Assembly (NCBI GenBank): GCA_900767675.1
Contig: CAAFZX010000012.1
Coordinates: 1 to 36,657 of the forward strand
DNA length: 36,657 nt
Reading direction: 5' to 3'
DNA from: an uncultured Collinsella sp.
GTDB lineage: Bacteria > Actinomycetota > Coriobacteriia > Coriobacteriales > Coriobacteriaceae
The notes below the pieces were generated by a model. It saw only the letters and a program-made list of their open reading frames with translations. It was not told where the DNA came from and searched no databases. Position numbers and translations under genes: made by a program. This document shows positions 1 through 7,366 of this stretch, piece by piece; the first letter of the stretch is position 1; each line of letters starts with the position of its first letter.

Positions 1-111
1 GTGCTGTACAAGGAGGGCCTGGACCTTCTCGTCGTGCCCTCCGCCGAGCTCTCCCGCGGCCGCGGCGGCCCGCGCTGCATGAGCATGCCCTTCTGGCGCG
101 AGGACCTCTAA
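1..111 (+). CDS. arcA: Arginine deiminase, C-terminal end (partial)
   Basis: Last 36 codons of a gene that begins before the window. The peptide ends ELSRGRGGPRCMSMPFWRED, the C-terminal signature of arginine deiminase, which hydrolyses arginine to citrulline and ammonia in the cytoplasm. By family knowledge the Cys in GGPRCMSMP is the nucleophile that forms the covalent amidino intermediate. The next gene is ornithine carbamoyltransferase, the following step of the arginine deiminase (ADI) pathway, which supports the call. Only the tail is visible, so the length and N-terminal catalytic residues cannot be checked. Confidence 0.93.
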   Translation: MLYKEGLDLLVVPSAELSRGRGGPRCMSMPFWREDL

Positions 112-123
112 GGTCTTCAGTTT

Positions 124-171
124 CCGGTGCGGTCTCCCTACAACCGCACCGGTTTCGCCCGTCAAACGGGC
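124..171 (+). other. Two intercistronic hairpins between arcA and argF
   Basis: A 9-bp perfect stem pairs CCGGTGCGG (124-132) with CCGCACCGG (144-152), followed by TTT. A second small stem pairs GCCCG (157-161) with CGGGC (167-171). The T run is short, so this is more likely a processing or attenuation hairpin than a full terminator, and the two arginine genes may still be cotranscribed. Confidence 0.5.
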
Positions 172-220
172 AGACTTATTAAGTAATTAAGGAATTCATT
201 TCTTCGAAAGGAAACGAACC

Positions 221-1216
221 ATGGGTGTTAACCTCTCCGGCCGTAGCTTCCTCAAGCTTCTCGACCTCACCACCGAGGAGATCGAGTACCTGCTCAAGCT
301 CTCCAAGAACTTCAAGGACATGAAGCGCGCTGGCGTTCCGCACCGCTATCTCGAGGGCAAGAACATCGTTCTGCTCTTCCAGAAGACCTCCACTCGTACC
401 CGCTGCGCCTTCGAGGTCGGCGGCATGGATCTGGGCATGGGCGTTACCTACCTCGACCCGGGTTCGTCGCAGATGGGCAAGAAGGAGTCCATCGAGGACA
501 CCGCTCGCGTTCTCGGCCGCATGTATGACGGCATCGAGTTCCGTGGTTTCGCTCAGGACGACGTCGAGGAGCTTGCCGCTAAGTCCGGCGTGCCCGTCTG
601 GAATGGTCTGACCACCGAGTGGCACCCCACTCAGATGCTCGCCGACATCCTGACCGTCCAGGAGAACTTCAACTACGACATCAAGGGCAAGACCCTCGTC
701 TTCATGGGAGACTGCAAGAACAACGTCGCTCGCTCCCTCATGGTCGTCTGCTCCAAGCTCGGCATGAACTTCGTGGCTTGCGGCCCCGAGGAGTGCATGC
801 CCGCTGACGACGTCATCGAGGCCTGCAAGCCCATCGCCGAGGCCAACGGCTGCACCATCAAGCTGACCACCGACGTCAAGGACGGCGTCGCCGGTGCTGA
901 CGTTCTCTACACCGACGTGTGGGTCTCCATGGGCGAGCCCGACGAGGTCTGGGCCGAGCGCATTGCTCAGCTCACCCCGTATCGCGTTACCTCCGAGGTC
1001 ATGGCTATGGCCAACCCGGGTGCCATCTTCCTGCACTGCCTGCCCAGCTTCCACGACACCAACACCACGATTGGCGCCGAGAAGTGCGAGCAGTTCGGCA
1101 TCACCGAGCAGGAGGTCACCGACGAGGTCTTCGAGAGCCCCGCTTCCAAGGTCTTCGACGAGGCCGAGAACCGCATGCACACCATCAAGGCTGTCATGTA
1201 CGCTACGCTCAAGTAA
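221..1216 (+). CDS. argF: Ornithine carbamoyltransferase (catabolic, ArcB-type by context)
   Basis: 331 residues, the usual OTC length. It exchanges carbamoyl between carbamoyl phosphate and ornithine/citrulline in the cytoplasm. The carbamoyl-phosphate loop STRTR lies at residues 57-61, the HPTQ motif at 135-138 and the ornithine-side HCLP motif at 272-275, so all family signatures are intact. ATG 221 is preceded by GAAAGGAAAC about 6 nt upstream. Immediately upstream is arginine deiminase and downstream a YfcC permease, so the enzyme probably runs in the catabolic direction (citrulline phosphorolysis), which would make arcB the better functional name. The sequence alone cannot separate the catabolic from the anabolic enzyme. 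Confidence 0.95.
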   Translation: MGVNLSGRSFLKLLDLTTEEIEYLLKLSKNFKDMKRAGVPHRYLEGKNIVLLFQKTSTRTRCAFEVGGMDLGMGVTYLDPGSSQMGKKESIEDTARVLGRMYDGIEFRGFAQDDVEELAAKSGVPVWNGLTTEWHPTQMLADILTVQENFNYDIKGKTLVFMGDCKNNVARSLMVVCSKLGMNFVACGPEECMPADDVIEACKPIAEANGCTIKLTTDVKDGVAGADVLYTDVWVSMGEPDEVWAERIAQLTPYRVTSEVMAMANPGAIFLHCLPSFHDTNTTIGAEKCEQFGITEQEVTDEVFESPASKVFDEAENRMHTIKAVMYATLK

Positions 1217-1233
1217 GAGCATCTAGCATCTCG

Positions 1234-1261
1234 CTCGGGGTGTATTGCTGCGCACCCCGAG
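1234..1261 (+). other. Hairpin after argF
   Basis: CTCGGGGTG (1234-1242) pairs perfectly with CACCCCGAG (1253-1261) over a 10-nt loop. No T run follows, so it may be an RNA-stability or processing element between argF and the permease gene rather than a terminator. The rest of the 147-nt gap shows nothing else. Confidence 0.45.
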
Positions 1262-1363
1262 TGCCTATGTCTGGTAAAGATCTCGCGCCAAGCGACATGC
1301 ACGGCACGGAAGAGCCGCTTTGGGCGAGACCAATGAATGATTTATGAAGGGGGGATGAGAACT

Positions 1364-2842
1364 ATGACTGAGACCGCTAAGAAAAAGCGCGGTATGCCTT
1401 CATCGTTCACCATTCTTCTTGCTCTGCTGGCAATTGTCGCGATTATCACCGTTATCGTCTCCGGTACGTCCGGTGGCGCGGTTACCGCTGCCCGCCTGAG
1501 TGATTTCTGCACCGCCCCGGTCAAGGGCTTCGCTGACGCTCTGCCCGTCTGTCTCTTCGTTATGATCCTCGGCGGCTTCCTCGGCATGATGACCGAGACC
1601 GGCGCCCTGGACAACGGCATTGCCGTTCTGGTGCAGAAGCTTAAGGGCAACGAGATCATGCTCATTCCTGTGCTGATGCTCATCTTCTCCCTCGGTGGTA
1701 CCACCTATGGTATGTGCGAGGAGACCGTTCCCTTCTACGCCCTGCTCGCCGCTACCATGATGGCTGCTGGCTTCGACCCCATGGTCGGCGCTGCTACCGT
1801 CCTGCTCGGCGCTGGCTGCGGCTGCCTCGGCTCCACGGTTAACCCGTTCGCCGTCGGCGCTGCCGTCGACGCTCTGACCGGTGTTGGCATTGAGGTGAAC
1901 CAGTCCATCATCATCGGCCTCGGTGCCGTCCTGTGGATCGTTACCACCGCCATGTCCATCGTATTCGTCATGAGCTACGCCAAGAAGGTCAAGGCTGACA
2001 AGGGTTCCACCATCCTTTCGATGCAGGAGCTCAAGGATGCCGAAGAGGCTCATGGCAAGGCTGCTTCCGAGGTCAACAAGGAGGTCAAGCTCACCGGTCG
2101 TCAGAAGGGTGTTCTGATCGCCTTTGCCTTCACCTTCGTCGTCATGATCGTCGGCTTCATCCCGCTGGCCGACCTCAACGAGGGCGTCGCCAACTTCTTC
2201 GATGCTGGCGCTGTCTATGATGCTGACGGTAACGCCATCGTTCAGGGCTGGTCTGCCCTGATCACCGGCCTGCCCATTGGCCAGTGGTACTTCGACGAGG
2301 CTTCCACCTGGTTCTTCCTCATGGCTATCCTGATCGGTATCATCGGTGGCCTGTCCGAGAAGCAGATCGTCAACACCTTCATCACCGGCGCTGCCGACAT
2401 GATGTCCGTTGTTCTCGTTATCGCTCTTGCCCGTGGTATCTCCGTCCTCATGGCTAGCACCGGCCTCGACGTCTATGTCCTCGACGCTGCCGCCAATGCT
2501 CTGGCTGGCCTGTCCGGCGTGATCTTCGCTCCCATGAGCTTCCTGGTCTACTTCGGCCTGTCCTTCCTGATTCCCTCGACCTCTGGTATGGCTACCGTCT
2601 CCATGCCCATCATGGGACCGCTGGCTGTTAAGCTCGGCTTCTCGCCTGAGGTCATGGTCATGATCTTCTCCGCCGCCATCGGTGTCGTGAACCTGTTCAC
2701 CCCGACCTCCGGCGCCATCATGGGCGGTCTCGCCCTGGCCAAGATCGAGTGGACGACCTGGCTCAAGTTTGCCCTTAAGCTCATCGTCGCGCTCTCCGTC
2801 GTCTGCGCCATCATCCTGACCGTCGCCTGCGTGTTGATCTAA
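1364..2842 (+). CDS. YfcC-family permease, probable arginine/ornithine exchanger of the ADI operon
   Basis: 492 residues from ATG 1364. The GGGGGG run at 1349-1354 lies 9 nt upstream, better placed than for the in-frame ATGs at 1337 and 1355. The protein is strongly hydrophobic, with about a dozen membrane segments starting at residues 15-35. It has the family look of YfcC/DcuC-type anaerobic carriers: FSLGGTTYGMCEETVPFYAL and LIPSTSGMATVSMPIMGP are conserved re-entrant-loop-like segments rich in Gly, Ser and Thr. A charged cytoplasmic loop (about residues 205-240) splits the two halves. Members of this family next to arcA/arcB are generally taken as arginine-ornithine antiporters. That substrate is an inference from context, and dicarboxylate or another amino acid cannot be excluded. 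No carbamate kinase gene follows. Confidence 0.8.
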   Translation: MTETAKKKRGMPSSFTILLALLAIVAIITVIVSGTSGGAVTAARLSDFCTAPVKGFADALPVCLFVMILGGFLGMMTETGALDNGIAVLVQKLKGNEIMLIPVLMLIFSLGGTTYGMCEETVPFYALLAATMMAAGFDPMVGAATVLLGAGCGCLGSTVNPFAVGAAVDALTGVGIEVNQSIIIGLGAVLWIVTTAMSIVFVMSYAKKVKADKGSTILSMQELKDAEEAHGKAASEVNKEVKLTGRQKGVLIAFAFTFVVMIVGFIPLADLNEGVANFFDAGAVYDADGNAIVQGWSALITGLPIGQWYFDEASTWFFLMAILIGIIGGLSEKQIVNTFITGAADMMSVVLVIALARGISVLMASTGLDVYVLDAAANALAGLSGVIFAPMSFLVYFGLSFLIPSTSGMATVSMPIMGPLAVKLGFSPEVMVMIFSAAIGVVNLFTPTSGAIMGGLALAKIEWTTWLKFALKLIVALSVVCAIILTVACVLI

Positions 2843-2907
2843 GTACCCAACGGGTACCCCACGGAAACCTTGACGATCCTGTAAAGGATCACCTGGTCAT
2901 CGTCTGT

Positions 2908-2976
2908 CCGGTGGGGTCAACCCACCGGTAGACTCCTACCTTTAGCCCCCTCCCGTTCCGTGCGCGGGAGGGGGCG
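2908..2976 (+). terminator. Stacked hairpins ending the arginine operon
   Basis: First stem: CCGGTGGG (2908-2915) with CCCACCGG (2921-2928). Second: GCCCCCTCCCG (2945-2955) with CGGGAGGGGGC (2965-2975), an 11-bp perfect stem with a 9-nt loop followed by the T-rich GCTCTTGTGTT. The T tract is imperfect, but the stem is very stable and lies in the right place. Confidence 0.65.
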
Positions 2977-2984
2977 CTCTTGTG

Positions 2985-3010
2985 TTCCGGCGTTTTACCA
3001 AACGCCGGAA
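2985..3010. repeat. 11-bp perfect inverted repeat
   Basis: TTCCGGCGTTT (2985-2995) and AAACGCCGGAA (3000-3010) flank a 4-nt loop, TACC. The element starts 10 nt after the terminator stem. No reading frame crosses it convincingly. It could be a second terminator, a protein-binding palindrome or part of the repeat-rich non-coding stretch 2977-3400. Confidence 0.6.
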
Positions 3011-3101
3011 CCACTCGACGCTGCAAGCCCGCCAGAGCGGCAATCTGACGTTCAATCGTCGGGCATGGCCAAAAGGCCTATGCCCTCCTCTTTCACGTCA
3101 C

Positions 3102-3201
3102 CTTGCTCGCTCTGGTGGGCTTTCGCTGACTTATGCTCAACCTGCGGCGCTGCCATTGTTGGCGCAGGGGGCGGCTTGCTCGCTCTGGTGTCTGTTCGCT
3201 G
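3102..3201. repeat. Imperfect 27-bp direct repeat, 73 bp apart
   Basis: CTTGCTCGCTCTGGTG occurs at 3102-3117 and again at 3175-3190. After a 4-nt variable piece both copies continue with TTCGCTG (3122-3128, 3195-3201), so 23 of 27 positions match at a constant 73-bp offset. A separate hairpin pairs GGGCATGGCC (3061-3070) with its complement at 3075-3085, which carries one bulged T. I see no credible gene in 2977-3447: the short open frames lack a ribosome site and normal codon use. Confidence 0.6.
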
Positions 3202-3269
3202 TCCGTTCTCTGCCCGCGACGTTTCTGCTGTTGGTGCAAAGGGGTCAGGTTACTTTGCGCCAAAAGGTG

Positions 3270-3338
3270 AAGTTGCGGTGGAATAGTTCCCGTTTGGCCG
3301 TCTTGAGGGGTTAAACAGGAGCTATTTCACCGCAACTT
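3270..3338. repeat. Long inverted repeat with 21-bp arms
   Basis: The left arm 3270-3290 begins AAGTTGCGGTGG, and the right arm 3318-3338 ends CACCGCAACTT. 19 of 21 positions are Watson-Crick and the other two are G-U pairs in RNA, so the whole arm pairs over a 27-nt loop. The loop holds a further GTTT/AAAC pair (3292-3295, 3313-3316). It lies about 60 bp upstream of the -10 element of the next gene. It may be a dispersed palindromic repeat or a strong RNA structure. Confidence 0.65.
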
Positions 3339-3400
3339 TTCGATGGCGTGTTTGGTTGGTGCCTGTTGATGGTCTGGTTATCGGGGAGGGCGGGCTCCGT

Positions 3401-3406
3401 TATAAT
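3401..3406 (+). promoter_or_regulatory. Probable -10 element of the DUF1846 gene
   Basis: A consensus TATAAT lies 42 nt before ATG 3448. No good -35 is present at 16-18 bp (the nearest match, TGGTTA at 3375-3380, is 20 bp away), so the promoter is either weak or helped by an activator. Confidence 0.45.
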
Positions 3407-3447
3407 CGCGTAGGAACTTAATTTACGAAACGGGACGGGAGCCATAT

Positions 3448-4929
3448 ATGCGCCAGGGTTTCGACAACGCGAAGTATATCGAGCTGCAGGCCGCTCATAT
3501 TAAGGAGCGCATCTCGCAGTTTGGCGGCAAGCTGTATTTGGAGTTTGGCGGCAAGCTGTTTGACGACTATCACGCGAGCCGCGTGCTGCCGGGTTTTGAG
3601 CCGGACAGCAAGTTTCGCATGCTCAAGAGCATAGCCGACGACGTCGAGGTCATCATCGCCATTAACGCGAACCACATCGAGAAGAACAAGGCTCGCGGTG
3701 ACCTGGGCATTACCTATGACGAGGACGTTTTGCGCCTGGTCGACCTGTTCCGCGGCAACGGCTTTGCCGTCGCGGCTGTGGTCATCACCCAGTACGCCGG
3801 CCAGCCCGCTGCCGATGTGTTCCGCAACCGCCTGAACGCGCTCGGTATTCCCGCCAAGCTGCACTATCCCATCGAGGGGTATCCGCACGATGTCGATCTG
3901 ATCGTGTCCGACGATGGCTATGGCAAGAACGAGTTTGTCGAGACCACCCGACCGCTCGTTGTGGTCACTGCCCCCGGTCCTGGCTCGGGCAAGCTTGCCA
4001 CCTGCCTGTCTCAGCTCTATCACGAGCACAAGCATGGCACGGCCGCCGGCTATGCCAAATTCGAGACCTTCCCGGTTTGGAATCTGCCCCTTACGCATCC
4101 GGTCAATATTGCCTACGAGGCCGCCACGGCAGACCTCGATGACGCCAACATCATCGACTCCTTCCACCTGGAGGCCTACAACAAGACCACGGTCAACTAC
4201 AACCGCGACGTCGAGGCCTTCCCGGTAGTCCGTGCCCTGATGGAAAAGATCCTGGGCAAGAGCCCCTACCAGAGCCCTACGGACATGGGCGTCAATATGG
4301 TCGGCTTTGCCATCACCGATGACGATGCCTGCCGCGACGCTTCCAAGATGGAGATCGTCCGCCGCTACTTTACCGCGGTCGAAAATGTGCGCCGTACCGG
4401 CGTGGGCGATGAGCAAGTCGACCGTCTCAAGATTATTATGAAGAAAGCCGGCATCGATAAGAACTACTCACCGGCGCGCTCGGCGGCCCTCACCAGGGAG
4501 CAGCTGACGGGTGGTCCCGTGGGTGCCATGGTCATGCCCGATGGCTCCGTGGTGACCGGTAAGACCTCCACGCGCCTGGGTGCCGCAAGTTCGCTCATTA
4601 TGAACGCCCTCAAGCATGTCTCGGGCGTCGACCTTGAGCTCGAGGTCATTAGCGATGAGGCGATCGAGCCCATCAGCAAGCTCAAGACGCATTTCCTGGG
4701 CAGCAAAAACCCGCGCCTCCACACCGACGAGACGCTTATGGCGCTGTCGATCACCTCGGCCACGAGTGAGACGGCCGCTCGCGTCCTTTCGGGCCTGGAG
4801 CAGCTGCGCGGTTGCGATGCCTTCTTTAGCGTGATTATCTCGCCGACGGACGAGACGGTACTGCGCAAGTTGGGCATCAACGTGTGCTGCGAGCCCAAGT
4901 TTGAGCGCCGCGGTTTCTTCCATCGCTAA
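3448..4929 (+). CDS. DUF1846 family protein
   Basis: 493 residues, the usual size for this family of uncharacterised cytosolic proteins. ATG 3448 is preceded by GGGACGGGAG with a 6-nt spacer. The N-terminal part starts MRQGFDNAKYIELQAAHIKE, typical of the family. Residues 175-194 carry APGPGSGKLATCLSQLYHEH, a glycine-rich loop that resembles a nucleotide- or phosphate-binding loop but is not a standard Walker A. The C-terminal third is alpha/beta and ends in a short arginine-rich tail. No function is established that I can name with certainty. The gene stands alone between a -10 element and its own terminator, so it is probably monocistronic. Confidence 0.88.
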   Translation: MRQGFDNAKYIELQAAHIKERISQFGGKLYLEFGGKLFDDYHASRVLPGFEPDSKFRMLKSIADDVEVIIAINANHIEKNKARGDLGITYDEDVLRLVDLFRGNGFAVAAVVITQYAGQPAADVFRNRLNALGIPAKLHYPIEGYPHDVDLIVSDDGYGKNEFVETTRPLVVVTAPGPGSGKLATCLSQLYHEHKHGTAAGYAKFETFPVWNLPLTHPVNIAYEAATADLDDANIIDSFHLEAYNKTTVNYNRDVEAFPVVRALMEKILGKSPYQSPTDMGVNMVGFAITDDDACRDASKMEIVRRYFTAVENVRRTGVGDEQVDRLKIIMKKAGIDKNYSPARSAALTREQLTGGPVGAMVMPDGSVVTGKTSTRLGAASSLIMNALKHVSGVDLELEVISDEAIEPISKLKTHFLGSKNPRLHTDETLMALSITSATSETAARVLSGLEQLRGCDAFFSVIISPTDETVLRKLGINVCCEPKFERRGFFHR

Positions 4930-4963
4930 GTTTGAAGCACCGCGGTAATTGCATTGCATTTTG

Positions 4964-4996
4964 GCCGTATCGGGTTAGCGCCCGGTACGGCTTTTT
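4964..4996 (+). terminator. Intrinsic terminator of the DUF1846 gene
   Basis: GCCGTATCGGG (4964-4974) pairs with CCCGGTACGGC (4981-4991), 11 bp with one G-U pair and a 6-nt loop, followed by TTTTT. Confidence 0.88.
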
Positions 4997-5185
4997 GATC
5001 AATAAAGCGTCTATTTCGGCGAAAAATAGCTGTTTACCTGCCTAGAAACAATTTGAGCGGTATACAATAACCGTAACTGTTTCATCCTTAGCGGGATGCC
5101 GCATGATGGATATTACCTGCCATCGTGAGGTGTGTCGGTCGCGCACGGCGCGTTAGATGCTCGTGCTCGGTTTGAGGAGGCTGCT

Positions 5186-5524
5186 ATGGCGGGCAAGGGT
5201 CGTGCGAGTGTCAACGATATGAAGCGTGTCGAGGTGCTGGTGTTGATGGAGATCGACCAGCAAACCGAAGACAATGGCGGGCCGTATGGTTTCTCGCGCA
5301 AAACGCTTGCCGAGCGCGTGGGGGTTTCGCCGTATCGTGCCCGCGCCGCAATCGATCGCTTGGATTCTGAAGGTATGATTGATGTCGTCTCGCGTTATAG
5401 CGACGACGGCGGTCAGCTTGCAAATGGCATTTGCCTCACCGAACGTGGTGAGTGGTATCTTGAGGGCGTCCGTACCGGCATGCTCGTTCAAGAAATGCTT
5501 GAGGACGAGGTTGCTGATCGATAG
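5186..5524 (+). CDS. Small winged-helix DNA-binding protein
   Basis: 112 residues from ATG 5186, chosen because GAGGAGG (5174-5180) sits 5 nt upstream. A GTG at 5132 in the same frame has no ribosome site. Residues 15-95 look like a winged helix: a first helix (NDMKRVEVLVLMEIDQQ), then FSRKTLAERVGVSPYRARAA as helix-turn-helix, then IDRLDSEGMIDVV and an ICLTERGEWYLEGV wing, similar to MarR/GntR-like or PadR-like folds. It is probably a transcription regulator, but no target or ligand can be read from the sequence. It is monocistronic, with a terminator right after it. Confidence 0.75.
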   Translation: MAGKGRASVNDMKRVEVLVLMEIDQQTEDNGGPYGFSRKTLAERVGVSPYRARAAIDRLDSEGMIDVVSRYSDDGGQLANGICLTERGEWYLEGVRTGMLVQEMLEDEVADR

Positions 5525-5548
5525 CAGCATGTAACCCTTGCCATAGTG

Positions 5549-5580
5549 ACGCCGCCTGGGAAACCGGGCGGCGTTTTGTT
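5549..5580 (+). terminator. Intrinsic terminator of the winged-helix gene
   Basis: ACGCCGCCTGG (5549-5559) pairs with CCGGGCGGCGT (5564-5574), 11 bp with one G-U pair and a GAAA loop, then TTTGTTT. Confidence 0.88.
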
Positions 5581-5615
5581 TCAAGATTGAGAAATGCAAT
5601 CGCACGCGAGAAAAA

Positions 5616-5644
5616 TTGCGGACGGTCCGCGGCGCGAGTATTAC
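5616..5644 (+). promoter_or_regulatory. Possible pyrG promoter
   Basis: TTGCGG (5616-5621) and TATTAC (5639-5644) are 17 bp apart, upstream of pyrG and after the previous terminator. Both hexamers are only fair matches, and TACAAT at 5642-5647 is a competing -10. Confidence 0.3.
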
Positions 5645-5702
5645 AATGAAGACCCGTAAGATGTGGATAAACAACTTCTACGGGAAGCGCAGGTAACTCA
5701 AT

Positions 5703-7364
5703 ATGACCAAGCATGTGTTCGTAACCGGTGGCGTGGTTTCGTCCCTGGGCAAGGGTATCACCGCGGCCTCGCTGGGGCGTCTGCTCAAGTCGCGTGGCTA
5801 CAAAGTAACGATGCAGAAGGCCGATCCGTATCTGAACGTCGACCCCGGTACCATGAGCCCGTTCCAGCATGGTGAGGTCTTTGTAACCGAGGATGGTTAC
5901 GAGTCCGACCTGGACCTGGGTCATTACGAGCGCTTTATTGATGAGAACCTGACCCGCGATTCCAACTTTACGACCGGTGCCATCTACAAAAGCCTCATCG
6001 CCCGCGAGCGACGCGGCGACTTTTTGGGCGGTACCGTGCAGGTGATTCCTCACGTCACCAATGCCATTAAGGATAAGTTCCGCCGCATCGAGGAGCAGAC
6101 CGGCTCCGATGTAGTCATCACCGAGCTGGGCGGCACGATCGGCGACATCGAGTCCCAACCGTTTGTCGAGGCCATTCGTCAGTACCGCAAGGAGGCCGGC
6201 CCCGAGAACGTCTGCTACATCCACGTGTCGCTCGTTCCCTATATCGCCGCCGCCCACGAGGTCAAGACCAAGCCCACGCAGCATTCCGTCAAGGAGCTCC
6301 GCAGCTTTGGCATCCAGCCCGATATCATCGTGCTGCGCTCCGACCACCATATTGACGACGCCATTCGCGGCAAGATCGCAAGCTTCTGCGACGTCGACAC
6401 CGACTGCGTCTTTACCAACGAGGACTGCGCGAGCATCTACGACGTGCCGCAGCTGCTTGCCGAGCAAGATTTTGACCTGCGCATTTGCGAGCGTTTGGGT
6501 CTGGACCCGCGTGAGCGCGACATGAGCCAGTGGAATGAGTTCCTGCGTAAGCAGAACCACGCCAACCATCACGCCGACAAGGTGAAGATTGCCGTCGTTG
6601 GCAAGTACACGCAGCTGCCCGATGCGTATCTGTCGGTTATCGAGGCCCTGCACCATGCGGGCGTCTTCTACGATCGCCATGTGGACGTCCAGCTGGTCGA
6701 CGGCGAGAGCCTCGACGAGCAGAATGTCTCCGAAGTTCTGGGCGACGCTTCGGGCATCCTGGTCCCCGGCGGCTTTGGCAAGCGCGCCCTGGAGGGCAAG
6801 ATCCTCGCGGCCGAGTTTGCCCGCGAGCACAAGATTCCGTATCTGGGCATTTGCCTGGGTATGCAGGTGGCCGTGTGCGAGTTCGCCCGCAACGTCGTCG
6901 GCCTTGCCGGCGCCAGCTCCTCCGAGTTCGACCCGGACGGTCCGTTTAGCGTCATCGACCTGATGAGCTCGCAGGAGGACGTGACCGAGAAGGGCGGCAC
7001 CATGCGCCTGGGCGCCTATCCGTGCAAGCTCGCCGCCGACACCCTCGCTCGCGAGGCGTATGGGGAGGAACTCGTCTACGAGCGTCACCGTCATCGCTTT
7101 GAGTTCAACAATGCTTTCCGCGACCAGCTCGAGGACGCCGGTTTAGTTATCTCGGGTCTTTCGCCCGACGAGCGTCTGGTCGAGATGGTCGAGCTGCCGC
7201 GCGACGTGCATCCTTGGTATGTGGCAACCCAGGCTCACCCCGAGTTCAAGAGCCGTCCGACCAACCCGCAGCCGCTGTTCCGAGAGTTCGTGCGCGCCTC
7301 GATCGGTCAGCACGAGGGTGTCGATCGCCTGCAGGTGACGCCCATGAACCTCGCTACGGACTAA
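5703..7364 (+). CDS. pyrG: CTP synthase
   Basis: 553 residues, standard length. It makes CTP from UTP, ATP and glutamine in the cytoplasm, the last step of pyrimidine nucleotide synthesis. The synthase domain (about 1-270) opens with VFVTGGVVSSLGKGI, the ATP/UTP site, and contains ELGGTIGDIE at 141-150. The class I glutamine amidotransferase domain (about 292-535) has GICLGMQ with nucleophile Cys384 and the His512/Glu514 pair in the HPE motif, so both activities look intact. ATG 5703 has only a short AGG ribosome site at 5691-5693. xerD follows with a 2-nt gap, so the two are probably cotranscribed. Confidence 0.98.
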   Translation: MTKHVFVTGGVVSSLGKGITAASLGRLLKSRGYKVTMQKADPYLNVDPGTMSPFQHGEVFVTEDGYESDLDLGHYERFIDENLTRDSNFTTGAIYKSLIARERRGDFLGGTVQVIPHVTNAIKDKFRRIEEQTGSDVVITELGGTIGDIESQPFVEAIRQYRKEAGPENVCYIHVSLVPYIAAAHEVKTKPTQHSVKELRSFGIQPDIIVLRSDHHIDDAIRGKIASFCDVDTDCVFTNEDCASIYDVPQLLAEQDFDLRICERLGLDPRERDMSQWNEFLRKQNHANHHADKVKIAVVGKYTQLPDAYLSVIEALHHAGVFYDRHVDVQLVDGESLDEQNVSEVLGDASGILVPGGFGKRALEGKILAAEFAREHKIPYLGICLGMQVAVCEFARNVVGLAGASSSEFDPDGPFSVIDLMSSQEDVTEKGGTMRLGAYPCKLAADTLAREAYGEELVYERHRHRFEFNNAFRDQLEDAGLVISGLSPDERLVEMVELPRDVHPWYVATQAHPEFKSRPTNPQPLFREFVRASIGQHEGVDRLQVTPMNLATD

Positions 7365-7366
7365 GG

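Noticed and set aside
2960..3314. Two short plus-strand open frames after the arginine operon
   Set aside because: They begin within the terminator hairpin, have no ribosome site, cross repeats, and resemble no family.
5436..7094. A 552-codon minus-strand frame opposite pyrG
   Set aside because: Same codon-bias effect; pyrG on the plus strand has all catalytic motifs.
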